Shown: positions 23,312-30,084, counted from the first letter of the stretch. The stretch: 30,084 nucleotides of DNA from Casp-actino8 sp046091365 (GCA_046091365.1 JBJTBM010000039.1:1-30084), one strand, 5' to 3'. Numbers and translations: made by a program. Notes: generated by a model not told the origin, from the letters alone.

Positions 23312-24892
23312 ATGTCCGATTCGCCGAACAACCCCGCGCCCGGAGCGAATACCGTCATCGCCGGGCGCTATCGGCTCGACAAGCACCGAGCGCACGGTGG
23401 CATGGCCGACGTCTGGATGGCCACCGACCTCTCACTCAACCGCACCGTGGCGGTGAAATTGCTGAAGCCGCACCTCGCCACCGAAGGCACCGTCGCCGAG
23501 CGGTTCCGCCGCGAGGCCCTGGTGGCGGCGGGCTTGAACGATCCGAACGTGGTGACGGTTCACGACGCGGTGGAGGACAACGGTCGCCAAGCGGTCATCA
23601 TGGAGTACGTCGACGGTAAATCGTTGCGCGAAACCCTCGACAAACAAGGCACCCTCAGTTTGCGCCTCACCGTGCACATCGGACTCGGCGTCTGCGCCGC
23701 GCTGGAGGCCGCACACCGTGCCGGCATCATCCACCGCGACGTGAAGCCGGGCAACATCCTGATCACCGAGAACGGTCGGGTGATGCTGACCGACTTCGGT
23801 ATCGCCAAGGCACTGAGTGGTGACCAGGACCTCACGAACGAAAACATCATGATGGGGACGGCCAAGTACCTGTCACCCGAACAGGTGGAGGGTGAAGAGC
23901 TCGGACCCGCCGCCGACATTTATTCGCTCGGTCTCGTGTTGTACGAGTGCCTCACCGGGCGAGTGCCGTTCATGGGTGCGAGCGACACCGAAACCGCCTT
24001 GGCCCGACTGAAGAAGGATCCCCCGCCCCTGCAGACGTTGAAGCCCGATCTCGATCCGGCCGTGCTCGACGTGATCCACCGCATGCTCGCCCGCCGCCCG
24101 GCGGATCGCATCCGCTCGGGCGCCGAGGGCAGTCGCGCGTTCAAGGCGGCCAGCGGCAACACCACCCCACCGGCACCGACGCGGGTCAAGGATCCCACGC
24201 CGAACGTGGTGATCCGCTCGAAAACCGGCACCACTCCGGCGGCCGGTACTCCGCGGCAACCCGAGCCCCCGGTGCGTCGATCGAGGGTGAATCCGATGTC
24301 ACGGGTGCCCCTCGTGGGTCTGGGCGTCGGGGTGGTGGCCGTGATCGCCGTGATCCTCGCGGTGATGGCCGGAGGCGACTCGTCGACGGATCCCCCGCCC
24401 CCCACCAGCACCGCGGTGCCGACCACGGTGTACAACGGCCCCGTGTCGATCGCCGGAGTCCGGGCCTTCGATCCCGAGAGCGACGACAAGACGGAGAACG
24501 ACGACCAGGCGATGAACGTCACCGACGGTGACCCCGACACCACGTGGTCGACCCTGTGCTACAAGTCGTCGACTTTCGGCGGCAAGTCCGGTGTCGGTTT
24601 GATCCTGCAGTTGAACGCCCAGGCGATGGCCCAGATTCAGGTCGACATGAACGTGCCGCAGTGGCAGGCCCGGGTCTACGCATCGAACGTCGCCGGCGAG
24701 CAACTCGCTGATTGGGGCACGCCCATCTGGGACGGCTCGAACGAACAGGGTTCCACGGTGACCGCCACGTTCACCGCTCCGGCGCAGTACGCGTTGGTGT
24801 ACTTCACCGAGGGCGGACGCAGCGGATTCTGCAGCGACGTGAACCCGTACCGGGGAAGCATCAGCGAGATTCGCGTACGGAACGCACCATGA
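23312..24892 (+). CDS. Transmembrane Ser/Thr protein kinase with discoidin-like extracellular domain
   Basis: A 526-residue receptor-like kinase. Catalytic residues are intact: Gly-rich loop HGGMADVW (residues 28-35), Lys49 (VAVKLL), Glu68, HRDVKPGNIL (Asp143), DFG at 161-163, and SPEQ at 188-191. A Pro/Thr-rich juxtamembrane stretch precedes one helix at about 331-353. The remaining 170 residues are outside the cell. They contain DGDPDTTWSTLCYKSSTFGGKSGVGLILQL and later YASNVAGEQLADWG, resembling discoidin/F5-F8-type jelly-roll domains and the C-terminus of mycobacterial MviN. TAGCGT lies 11 bases upstream of the ATG. The stop overlaps the sigma-factor start as ATGA. Confidence 0.92.
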   Translation: MSDSPNNPAPGANTVIAGRYRLDKHRAHGGMADVWMATDLSLNRTVAVKLLKPHLATEGTVAERFRREALVAAGLNDPNVVTVHDAVEDNGRQAVIMEYVDGKSLRETLDKQGTLSLRLTVHIGLGVCAALEAAHRAGIIHRDVKPGNILITENGRVMLTDFGIAKALSGDQDLTNENIMMGTAKYLSPEQVEGEELGPAADIYSLGLVLYECLTGRVPFMGASDTETALARLKKDPPPLQTLKPDLDPAVLDVIHRMLARRPADRIRSGAEGSRAFKAASGNTTPPAPTRVKDPTPNVVIRSKTGTTPAAGTPRQPEPPVRRSRVNPMSRVPLVGLGVGVVAVIAVILAVMAGGDSSTDPPPPTSTAVPTTVYNGPVSIAGVRAFDPESDDKTENDDQAMNVTDGDPDTTWSTLCYKSSTFGGKSGVGLILQLNAQAMAQIQVDMNVPQWQARVYASNVAGEQLADWGTPIWDGSNEQGSTVTATFTAPAQYALVYFTEGGRSGFCSDVNPYRGSISEIRVRNAP

Positions 24893-25455
24893 ACGACGTC
24901 GATGTCGGTCTCGTCGCGCGCGCTCGGGCTGGTGACGAGCGAGCACTCGACGAACTCTTGCGCGCGATCATGCCGCTCGTGCGCAACGTCTGTCGCAAGA
25001 CCCTGAACAACACCGCTGACGCCGACGATGCGACGCAGGTCGCACTGATCAAAGTGGTACGCGGACTCGGACGTTTCGACAGCAGATCGTCGTTCACCAC
25101 GTGGGTCTACCGGGTGGCCACCAACGCCGCCCTCGACGAGGGCCGACGACGCCAGAGACGGGGACTGCGCGCCGTGGACACCGAACAGGAATCGGTCGAC
25201 CCGTCGAGTTCGGTACCCCACGACCGCATCGCCGACGCCGACGAACTGACCCCGCTGTTGCGCCACATCCCCGAGGAGTTCCGGGTGGCCCTGGTGTTAC
25301 GCGACATCATGGATCTCGATTACGACAGCATCGCCGAGATTTTGGACGTACCCGGGGGGACCGTGCGCTCACGAATCGCCCGCGGTCGCGCCCGACTGGC
25401 CGAACTACTCGGGAACCAAATCCCCGCCCCCGAGCGTCACAACCCCGATCAGTGA
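24889..25455 (+). CDS. ECF-type RNA polymerase sigma factor (SigM position)
   Basis: The ATG at 24889 overlaps the kinase stop (ATGA); longer readings into the kinase gene are rejected. The 188-residue protein has region 2 (ADDATQVALIKVVRGLGRFDSRSSFTTWVYRVATNAALDEGRRR) and region 4 (HIPEEFRVALVLRDIMDLDYDSIAEILDVPGGTVRSRIARGRARL). No region 3 is present. The location beside trxB-trxA matches sigM of other actinobacteria. Translational coupling to a sensor-like kinase suggests that the two act in one pathway. Confidence 0.93.
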   Translation: MNDVDVGLVARARAGDERALDELLRAIMPLVRNVCRKTLNNTADADDATQVALIKVVRGLGRFDSRSSFTTWVYRVATNAALDEGRRRQRRGLRAVDTEQESVDPSSSVPHDRIADADELTPLLRHIPEEFRVALVLRDIMDLDYDSIAEILDVPGGTVRSRIARGRARLAELLGNQIPAPERHNPDQ

Positions 25456-25465
25456 GACCCGCGAC

Positions 25466-26113
25466 ATGACCGACGAACCGACTTTCGAAAACGACGACGA
25501 ACTCCGCGACCGTATCGACGCGTGGGCCAGCGCCCTCGTCGACGGTGACATCTCGATCGACGACGTTGATACGACCGCGCGCGACGTCGTCGGGGCCCGC
25601 GCCGAGGAGTTCCGCCGCGGACGACGGATGTTGCTCGACTCCTTCGACACCACGGTCGACGACTTCGTGGTCACCCGCGCGTCGGCCGTTCGTTCCGCGC
25701 GACCGGCCCGCATCGGAATCCGGGTCGTGGCCTTGACTGCGGCCGCCAGTGTGTTCACCCTCATCGGCGTGGCGATCGGTTCCGCGCAGAATGGTTCGGA
25801 CTCCACTAAGTTCGCCGAGGTCGCCGACGCTGAGGTCACAGACGGCGGGGTCGTGGCGACCGAAGCGCCGCTGGCTGCTCCGGTAATGGAAAGTGTGGCC
25901 GCCGAGAAGTCCGCCGACGCAGGGGTCGAAGCACCCGCGGCGCCGATGGTCGCGAGTGCCGACGGGGCGACGTGTGCCGATGGGTCACGACCCGTGATCA
26001 TCCCCGAGGCCGTCATCGAGGGCGAACGGGTCGAGATTCACTGGTCGGCCGGCGACGGTGTGGTGGTCTACCGCCTCAGCGACTGCTCGGTCGTGTTCGC
26101 CATGACTCCCTAG
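25466..26113 (+). CDS. Single-pass membrane protein in the anti-sigma position
   Basis: A 215-residue protein starting 10 bases after the sigma gene. The first 85 or so residues are charged and helical (DDELRDRIDAWASALVDGDIS...EEFRRGRRMLLDSFD) and probably cytoplasmic. A helix follows (VVALTAAASVFTLIGVAIGSAQ), then an Ala/Val-rich external linker and a small C-terminal domain with two Cys (ATCADGS and SDCSVVF). It has no His-x3-Cys-x2-Cys zinc anti-sigma motif. By position and topology it may restrain the sigma factor, as RsmA does for SigM, but sequence alone does not show that. Confidence 0.7.
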   Translation: MTDEPTFENDDELRDRIDAWASALVDGDISIDDVDTTARDVVGARAEEFRRGRRMLLDSFDTTVDDFVVTRASAVRSARPARIGIRVVALTAAASVFTLIGVAIGSAQNGSDSTKFAEVADAEVTDGGVVATEAPLAAPVMESVAAEKSADAGVEAPAAPMVASADGATCADGSRPVIIPEAVIEGERVEIHWSAGDGVVVYRLSDCSVVFAMTP

Positions 26114-26126
26114 GTCGGTTCATCGC

Positions 26127-26142
26127 TAGCCTCGCCTACATG
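26127..26142 (+). promoter_or_regulatory. Putative leaderless start: TAGCCT, 7 bases, ATG
   Basis: TAGCCT at 26127-26132 is followed by 7 bases and the ATG at 26140. It would launch a message for the small membrane protein and, by the TGATG junction, trxB. Confidence 0.6.
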
Positions 26143-26466
26143 GCTGGTAACCCGCTCACCGACCCCAACTGGGCATCCGACTTCACCGACACGATCGTCG
26201 ACACGGTCGACAAGGTGCGGGATCGAACGACCACGCCGATCGTCATGGCGGCACGCGGGTTGGTCTTCGGCCTACTGACGGCGTTCCTCGGTCTGATGGC
26301 GATCGCCCTGCTTCTGATCGCCATCAGTCGCGGGCTCACCAATCTGCTCGAGTGGCCCCTCGACCACGACACGTCGGTCTGGGTCTCGCACCTCACCCTC
26401 GGCGCGGTCTTCTGCCTCGTCGGCACGATCTTCATGATTCGTCGACAGAGCAAGGAAGGTGTCTGA
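26140..26466 (+). CDS. Small two-helix membrane protein upstream of trxB
   Basis: A 108-residue protein. The N-terminal 33 residues are polar (PLTDPNWASDFTDTIVDTVDKVRDRTTTP). Two helices follow, roughly 38-62 (GLVFGLLTAFLGLMAIALLLIA) and 82-100 (LTLGAVFCLVGTIFMI), and a short basic tail. The stop shares one base with the trxB start. The start is fixed by the TAGCCT element. No named family recognised. Confidence 0.78.
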   Translation: MAGNPLTDPNWASDFTDTIVDTVDKVRDRTTTPIVMAARGLVFGLLTAFLGLMAIALLLIAISRGLTNLLEWPLDHDTSVWVSHLTLGAVFCLVGTIFMIRRQSKEGV

Positions 26467-27410
26467 TGTCGAATCATCATCGCGTCATCATCATCGGATC
26501 CGGACCGGCCGGGCTCACCGCGGCGATCTACACCGCTCGTGCGAATCTCGCACCGTTCGTGATCGAGGGCGAGCCGTCGAGCACATCCGATCAGCCCGGT
26601 GGCCAGTTGATGCTCACCACCGAGGTCGAGAACTTCCCCGGGTTCCCCGAGGGCGTGATGGGTCCGGAATTGATGATGCGATTCCGCGATCAAGCCGCGA
26701 AGTTCGGTGCAACGTTCCTCACAGCCAAGGCCACCAAGGTCGAATTCGGTGAGCGACCTCTCAAGGTGCACGTGCGCGACGAGGTTCACACCGCCGATGC
26801 GGTGATCGTGTCGACGGGTGCCCAAAGTCTGATGCTCGGGCTGAACGACGAGGAACGCCTGATCGGTCACGGAATCTCGACGTGCGCGACCTGCGACGGC
26901 TTTTTCTTCCGCGGTAAGGAGATCGCAGTGGTGGGCGGGGGCGACTCGGCCATCGAGGAGGCGTCGTTCCTGACCAAGTTCGCCAGCAAGGTCACCTTGA
27001 TCCACCGACGCGACTCGTTCCGGGCCAGCAAGATCATGCAGGACCGGGCGTTCAATAACCCCAAGATCGAGGTGCGCTGGAACTCCGCCGTGAAACAACT
27101 CCTGGGAGACGACCAACTCGAGGGCGTCACCCTCGTCGACACGGTGACCGGTGCCGAGAGCGCACTCGCCGTGTCGGGTCTGTTCATCGCGATCGGCCAT
27201 CGCCCGAACACCGACGTGTTCAAGGGGATGCTCGACATGGAGGACTCCGGCTACCTCATCACCCGACCCGACAGCACCTACACCAATATTCCGGGTGTCT
27301 TCGCGTGTGGCGACGTCAAGGATCACACCTACCGGCAAGCGATCACCGCCGCCGGTTCGGGTTGCATGGCTGCGATCGACGCCGAGCGTTGGCTCGAACA
27401 CCAGCACTGA
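26466..27410 (+). CDS. trxB: Thioredoxin reductase
   Basis: A 314-residue FAD/NADPH flavoenzyme that reduces thioredoxin. The FAD-binding GSGPAG lies near residues 11-16, the redox pair is Cys140/Cys143 (CATC followed by DGFFF), the NADPH-binding GGGDSAIEEA near 157-166, and the C-terminal GVFACGDVKD binds FAD. Length is normal. The Shine-Dalgarno-like GGAAGGTG precedes the ATG, and TGATG couples it to the small membrane-protein gene. It lies 50 bases before trxA. Confidence 0.96.
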   Translation: MSNHHRVIIIGSGPAGLTAAIYTARANLAPFVIEGEPSSTSDQPGGQLMLTTEVENFPGFPEGVMGPELMMRFRDQAAKFGATFLTAKATKVEFGERPLKVHVRDEVHTADAVIVSTGAQSLMLGLNDEERLIGHGISTCATCDGFFFRGKEIAVVGGGDSAIEEASFLTKFASKVTLIHRRDSFRASKIMQDRAFNNPKIEVRWNSAVKQLLGDDQLEGVTLVDTVTGAESALAVSGLFIAIGHRPNTDVFKGMLDMEDSGYLITRPDSTYTNIPGVFACGDVKDHTYRQAITAAGSGCMAAIDAERWLEHQH

Positions 27411-27448
27411 GGCGCCCCGGGCTGCCATCGTGCGCCTGACCCCTCGGT

Positions 27449-27463
27449 TACTATTGACGCATG
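27449..27463 (+). promoter_or_regulatory. Putative leaderless start: TACTAT, 6 bases, ATG (trxA)
   Basis: TACTAT at 27449-27454, close to the ideal TATAAT, is followed by 6 bases and the trxA ATG at 27461. There is no Shine-Dalgarno. It is the best single -10 match among the starts of this window. Confidence 0.7.
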
Positions 27464-27790
27464 GCCGCTGGCATCGTCAACCTCACGTCCGGAACCTTCG
27501 ACGAAACCGTGAATTCGTCCTCCACACCTGTGGTGGTCGACTTCTGGGCCGAGTGGTGCGGTCCGTGCAAGATGATCGCCCCGATCCTCGGTGAGATCGC
27601 CACCGAGAAGGCCGGGCAGGTCACCATCGCCAAGCTCAACGTCGACGAACAGCCCGACATCGCGCAGCGCTACGGAATCATGAGCATTCCCACCTTGTTG
27701 GTGTTCAACAACGGCGAAATCGTGAAGCGCCTCATCGGCGCCAAGGGCAAGGGTCAGTTGCTGGCCGACCTGGAGGAATTCTTCGTCTGA
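27461..27790 (+). CDS. trxA: Thioredoxin
   Basis: A 109-residue thioredoxin with the active site WCGPC (Cys33/Cys36), VVDFWAEWCGPCK, and the cis-Pro loop SIPTLLVF. It is the reductant partner of the TrxB encoded just upstream. The stop shares one base with the CwlM-like start (TGATG), so the three genes trxB-trxA-cwlM keep the usual actinobacterial order. Confidence 0.97.
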   Translation: MAAGIVNLTSGTFDETVNSSSTPVVVDFWAEWCGPCKMIAPILGEIATEKAGQVTIAKLNVDEQPDIAQRYGIMSIPTLLVFNNGEIVKRLIGAKGKGQLLADLEEFFV

Positions 27791-28734
27791 TGGCGTTGGC
27801 GCCCGACGACACGGGTGAGGCCGTTCGGCAGTTGCAACGCCGTCTCGGCGCCGCCGGCTTCCTGCCGGAATCCGGGGTTGTTCCCGATGTCTACTGTTCC
27901 GCCACGCGCCACGCCGTGGCCGAGTTCCAACGGGATCGCGGCTTGACGGTCACCGGTGTCTGCGACGAGGGAACGTGGACCGCGCTGGTGGAGGCCTGGT
28001 GGAACCTGGGCGACCGGCCCTTGATGTTGCGTTCGCCGAATCTGCGCGGGGACGACGTCGAAGAACTGCAACGACTGCTGTCCCGTCTCGGATTCGACGT
28101 GGGCCGTATCGACGGCATCTTCGGTGCGTTGGCCGCACGTGCGGTTCGCCATTTTCAAGAAAATGCCGGACTCGACATCGACGGGGTGTGTACCGCCGAA
28201 ACAGTGGCCGTGCTGCGACGACTGTCGAAGATGACCGGTGACGGCCCGGGCATCGCCGCGGTGAGAGACGCCGAACATGCCAGAACGGGACACCCCCTGG
28301 CCGGGCGACGGGTCGCCGTGGGTCGCTTCGGCGGCCACACCGATGTGGCCGACGCGTTGACCGAGGCGTTGCGGGACCACGGGGCCATGTTGCTCGACGC
28401 CGGCGACGGCGACCCCGCCCAACAGGGTGCGACGTCGAACCTGTTCGGAGCCGACGTGTATGTGGGAATCGAGGTGAACGACTCCGATCCGGCCCGCGTC
28501 GCGTATTACAGCGTGCCCGCTTTCGAGTCCGCCGGGGGACGGGCGTTGGCGCACCTCGTCGAGCGACATCTGCGCGATGTGGTTCCACGTCTGACGGTGC
28601 AGGGGATGCGTCTGCCGATTCTTCGCGAGACCAAGATGCCGGCGGTATTGCTGTCATTCGGACCCTCCGCCGCGGGTAGTAGTCGACGTATCGCCGACGC
28701 AATTTTTCTCGCGCTCCTCGCCTGGGCTCCCTAG
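27790..28734 (+). CDS. CwlM-like protein: two peptidoglycan-binding repeats plus degenerate amidase domain
   Basis: A 314-residue protein. Two PG_binding_1 repeats occupy about residues 8-70 (GEAVRQLQRRLGAAGFLP...AVAEFQRDRGLTVTGVCDEGTW) and 80-145 (DVEELQRLLSRLGFDVGRIDGIFG...AVRHFQENAGLDIDGVC). The C-terminal part matches the Amidase_3 fold but lacks the zinc ligands. The DPGHGG position reads VGRFGG, IHAN reads IEVN, and the late catalytic Glu segment (usually VEVGF) reads LLSFG. It is therefore probably not an active hydrolase. In mycobacteria the cognate CwlM is a cytoplasmic regulator of MurA controlled by PknB; a similar role here is inference. No signal peptide is present. Confidence 0.88.
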   Translation: MALAPDDTGEAVRQLQRRLGAAGFLPESGVVPDVYCSATRHAVAEFQRDRGLTVTGVCDEGTWTALVEAWWNLGDRPLMLRSPNLRGDDVEELQRLLSRLGFDVGRIDGIFGALAARAVRHFQENAGLDIDGVCTAETVAVLRRLSKMTGDGPGIAAVRDAEHARTGHPLAGRRVAVGRFGGHTDVADALTEALRDHGAMLLDAGDGDPAQQGATSNLFGADVYVGIEVNDSDPARVAYYSVPAFESAGGRALAHLVERHLRDVVPRLTVQGMRLPILRETKMPAVLLSFGPSAAGSSRRIADAIFLALLAWAP

Positions 28735-28755
28735 TTATCCACAGGATTATCAACA
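28735..28755 (+). promoter_or_regulatory. Tandem DnaA-box-like 9-mers in the cwlM/parB gap
   Basis: TTATCCACA (28735-28743) is a perfect DnaA box, and TTATCAACA (28747-28755) differs by one base. The starts are 12 bases apart in direct orientation. They lie in a 72-base, relatively A+T-rich gap between convergent genes, where no promoter is needed. Confidence 0.6.
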
Positions 28756-28765
28756 GACTGTGTCT

Positions 28766-28782
28766 AACCTCGTGTTCAGGTT
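28766..28782. terminator. Short inverted repeat between convergent cwlM-like and parB genes
   Basis: AACCT (28766-28770) pairs with AGGTT (28778-28782) around a 7-base loop. It is the only hairpin in the convergent gap and could serve as a weak bidirectional terminator. No U-tract follows. Confidence 0.25.
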
Positions 28783-28806
28783 GAGGGTTGCATTACCCCA
28801 GCGTGT

Positions 28807-29733
28807 TCACTCGTCGTGGCCCGTTTCGCCCATCATCAAGAGATAAATCCGCTCCAAATCCTCGATGCCGGCGAAGGTAATGATCACCGACCCCTTCTTG
28901 TCGAGGCCATTGAGCTTCACGTCCACTTTGGTGCCCAGATAATCGGAGAAGCGCTGCTCGAGTTCGAGAACGGCGGGTTGGCGCAGTCGACTCACCGGTC
29001 GACCGCCACCCGTGGTTCGTCCGGGTTGCGGGGAGATGCCCGCGTCCTCGAGGCCACGATCGCGAATGGCATCCTCGACCGCGCGTACCGACCATCCCTC
29101 GTCAGCCGCCCGACGGGCAATTTGCTCCTGGTAGGCCCTATCGGGCGAGCCCAGCAAGGCCTTGGCGTGACCCGCTGACAGTTTGCCGTCGGCCAACAGG
29201 CCCTGAATGGAAGGTGGAAGGGTGAGCAAGCGCAGCGAGTTCGACACTGAGGCTCGGCTCTTGCCCACCCGCTTGGCCACTGCATCGTGGGTGAGGTTGA
29301 AATCGTCGATGAGCTGCTGGAACGCGGAGGCCTCCTCGAGCGGGAGGAGATCCTGGCGGTGCAGGTTCTCGACCAGGGCCTGTTCGACCGAGGACATGTC
29401 GTCGGTGGACTTGACCAACGCGGGCACGGTGCTGAGCCCCGCCCGTTGCGCCGCTCGCCAGCGTCGTTCACCCGCGATGATCTGATAACTGCCGTCCGCC
29501 AAGGTGCGCACGAGAAGGGGTTGCAGAACCCCGATCGCCCGGATCGATGCGGTGAGCTCCTCAAGAGCCTCCTCATCGAAATGCACTCGGGGTTGATTGG
29601 GGTTGGTGCTGAGATCCTCGATGGGAATCTCCACCAATGTCGGTCCTCCCCCACCCGTCGGCGGAGTTGCCCGACCCTCGCCGGTCGGGATCAGGGAGTC
29701 GAGACCTCTACCGAGACCTGGGCGTCGCGCCAC
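28807..29733 (-). CDS. parB: Chromosome-partitioning protein ParB
   Basis: The GTG at 29733 is set by a strong Shine-Dalgarno (AAGGAGG, 6 bases upstream) inside the end of parA. The 308-residue protein begins ARRPGLGRGLDSLIP, the usual ParB opening. The CTPase/N-terminal domain contains IAGERRWRAAQRAGLSTVP and VENLHRQDLLPLEEA. The HTH (DAVAKRVGKSRASVSNSLRLL) binds parS. A linker and a C-terminal dimerisation domain follow (ELEQRFSDYLGTKVDVKLNG). It overlaps parA by 26 bases. No parS site was found in the window. Confidence 0.96.
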   Translation of the reverse strand: MARRPGLGRGLDSLIPTGEGRATPPTGGGGPTLVEIPIEDLSTNPNQPRVHFDEEALEELTASIRAIGVLQPLLVRTLADGSYQIIAGERRWRAAQRAGLSTVPALVKSTDDMSSVEQALVENLHRQDLLPLEEASAFQQLIDDFNLTHDAVAKRVGKSRASVSNSLRLLTLPPSIQGLLADGKLSAGHAKALLGSPDRAYQEQIARRAADEGWSVRAVEDAIRDRGLEDAGISPQPGRTTGGGRPVSRLRQPAVLELEQRFSDYLGTKVDVKLNGLDKKGSVIITFAGIEDLERIYLLMMGETGHDE

Positions 29734-30084
29734 CGGCCACCTCCTTGGCAACATGTCGATAGGCGATGGCGCCCTTCGACGCGGGGTCGTACACGTTGAT
29801 GGGCTGGCCATGGGACACTGCTTCCGCGAGTCGGACAGATCGAGGAATCTTGTTCCTGCAAACCTTGTCCCCGTACTTCTTAAGCACATCGCCGTAAACA
29901 TCACTTGACAACTTTGTCTTCATATCGAACATGGTTCCAACCAGGGTCGAGATCTCCAACTCCGGATTGATGCGGCGGACTCGCTTAATTAGGTCCTCGA
30001 TACCTGTGAGGGCATCGACATGAAAACCCCCCTCACATTGAACGGGAACCAATACTTCGGTCGCAGCTACAAGCGCGTTTATTG
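29708..30084 (-). CDS. parA: ParA chromosome-partitioning ATPase, N-terminal part cut by the window edge
   Basis: The reading frame stays open to the right edge, so only the C-terminal 125 residues are present. The visible part starts INALVAATEVLVPVQCEGG, continues with LTGIEDLIKRVRRINPELEISTLVGTMFD, and then has PRSVRLAEAVSHGQPINVYDPASKGAIAYRHVAKEV, all typical of Soj/ParA. The Walker A motif lies outside the window. ParA moves ParB-parS complexes over the nucleoid. Base use is unlike the neighbours: by my count about 50 percent GC over 29821-30060, with many A/T-ending codons. Confidence 0.95.
   Translation of the reverse strand, partial: INALVAATEVLVPVQCEGGFHVDALTGIEDLIKRVRRINPELEISTLVGTMFDMKTKLSSDVYGDVLKKYGDKVCRNKIPRSVRLAEAVSHGQPINVYDPASKGAIAYRHVAKEVAGGATPRSR

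Noticed and set aside
26136..27428. A 430-codon minus-strand frame opposite trxB
   Set aside because: It is antisense to the clear FAD, NADPH and CATC motifs of thioredoxin reductase and spans three real genes.
27411..27460. Possible terminator hairpin between trxB and trxA (GGCGCC/GGGC region)
   Set aside because: Pairing is short and imperfect with no U-tract; the gap is better explained by the trxA promoter.
1..30084. Searched for tRNA/rRNA genes, CRISPR repeats, transposases, integrases and phage genes
   Set aside because: None could be supported; gaps are too short and all long frames are housekeeping or pilus genes.

Overview
The window is a gene-dense, GC-rich (mostly about 60-65 percent by eye) stretch of an actinobacterial chromosome close to the replication origin. 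Gene order supports this: parA-parB, a CwlM-like protein, trxA-trxB, an ECF sigma factor, a DUF6049-type protein, a CCA/poly(A) nucleotidyltransferase, and rpsF-ssb-rpsR-rplI-dnaB. As I recall it, Streptomyces shows a similar order beside its origin, and Mycobacterium has the same blocks split across the origin. Family-level details fit Actinomycetota, perhaps class Acidimicrobiia, but the class is an inference. No tRNA, rRNA, CRISPR array, insertion sequence or prophage gene was seen, and no gene-free stretch exceeds about 150 bases.

Layout. 1-7211 (minus strand): a Tad/Flp pilus operon read from right to left. The order is SAF-domain CpaB-like, TadA ATPase, TadB, TadC, Flp-like pilin, two TadE-like pseudopilins, a TadG-like protein and a membrane-tethered BTAD regulator. 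A CbbX/SpoVK-type AAA+ ATPase follows and runs off the left edge. Most junctions are 1-8 base stop/start overlaps. 7326-11296 (plus): methionine aminopeptidase with a SEC-C zinc motif, type I pantothenate kinase, a membrane-anchored protein of unknown function, and RmuC. 11297-12093 (minus): an HD-domain phosphohydrolase and a small membrane protein. 12138-12692 (plus): a VOC-fold protein. 12696-15871 (minus): rpsF, ssb, rpsR, rplI, dnaB. 16023-19546 (minus): HDAC-like deacetylase, CCA/poly(A) transferase, DUF5318-like zinc protein and a four-helix membrane protein.

19585-28734 (plus): GNAT acetyltransferase, DUF6049-like protein, DegV, transmembrane Ser/Thr kinase, ECF sigma factor, a membrane protein in the anti-sigma position, a small membrane protein, trxB, trxA and a CwlM-like pseudo-amidase. 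In relatives murJ lies between the DUF6049 gene and the sigma gene; here DegV and a kinase occupy that slot. 28807-30084 (minus): parB and the C-terminal part of parA, which is visibly richer in A+T than its neighbours.

The most striking non-gene signal is a repeated start architecture. At eight starts a TANNNT hexamer is followed by exactly 6 or 7 bases and then ATG or GTG. This is the layout expected of leaderless transcripts. Ribosomal-protein, ssb, parB, trxB and cpaB genes instead carry Shine-Dalgarno sequences. Other points of interest are DnaA-box-like sequences in the cwlM/parB and rplI/dnaB gaps, loss of catalytic residues in the CwlM-like protein, and a kinase translationally coupled to a sigma factor.
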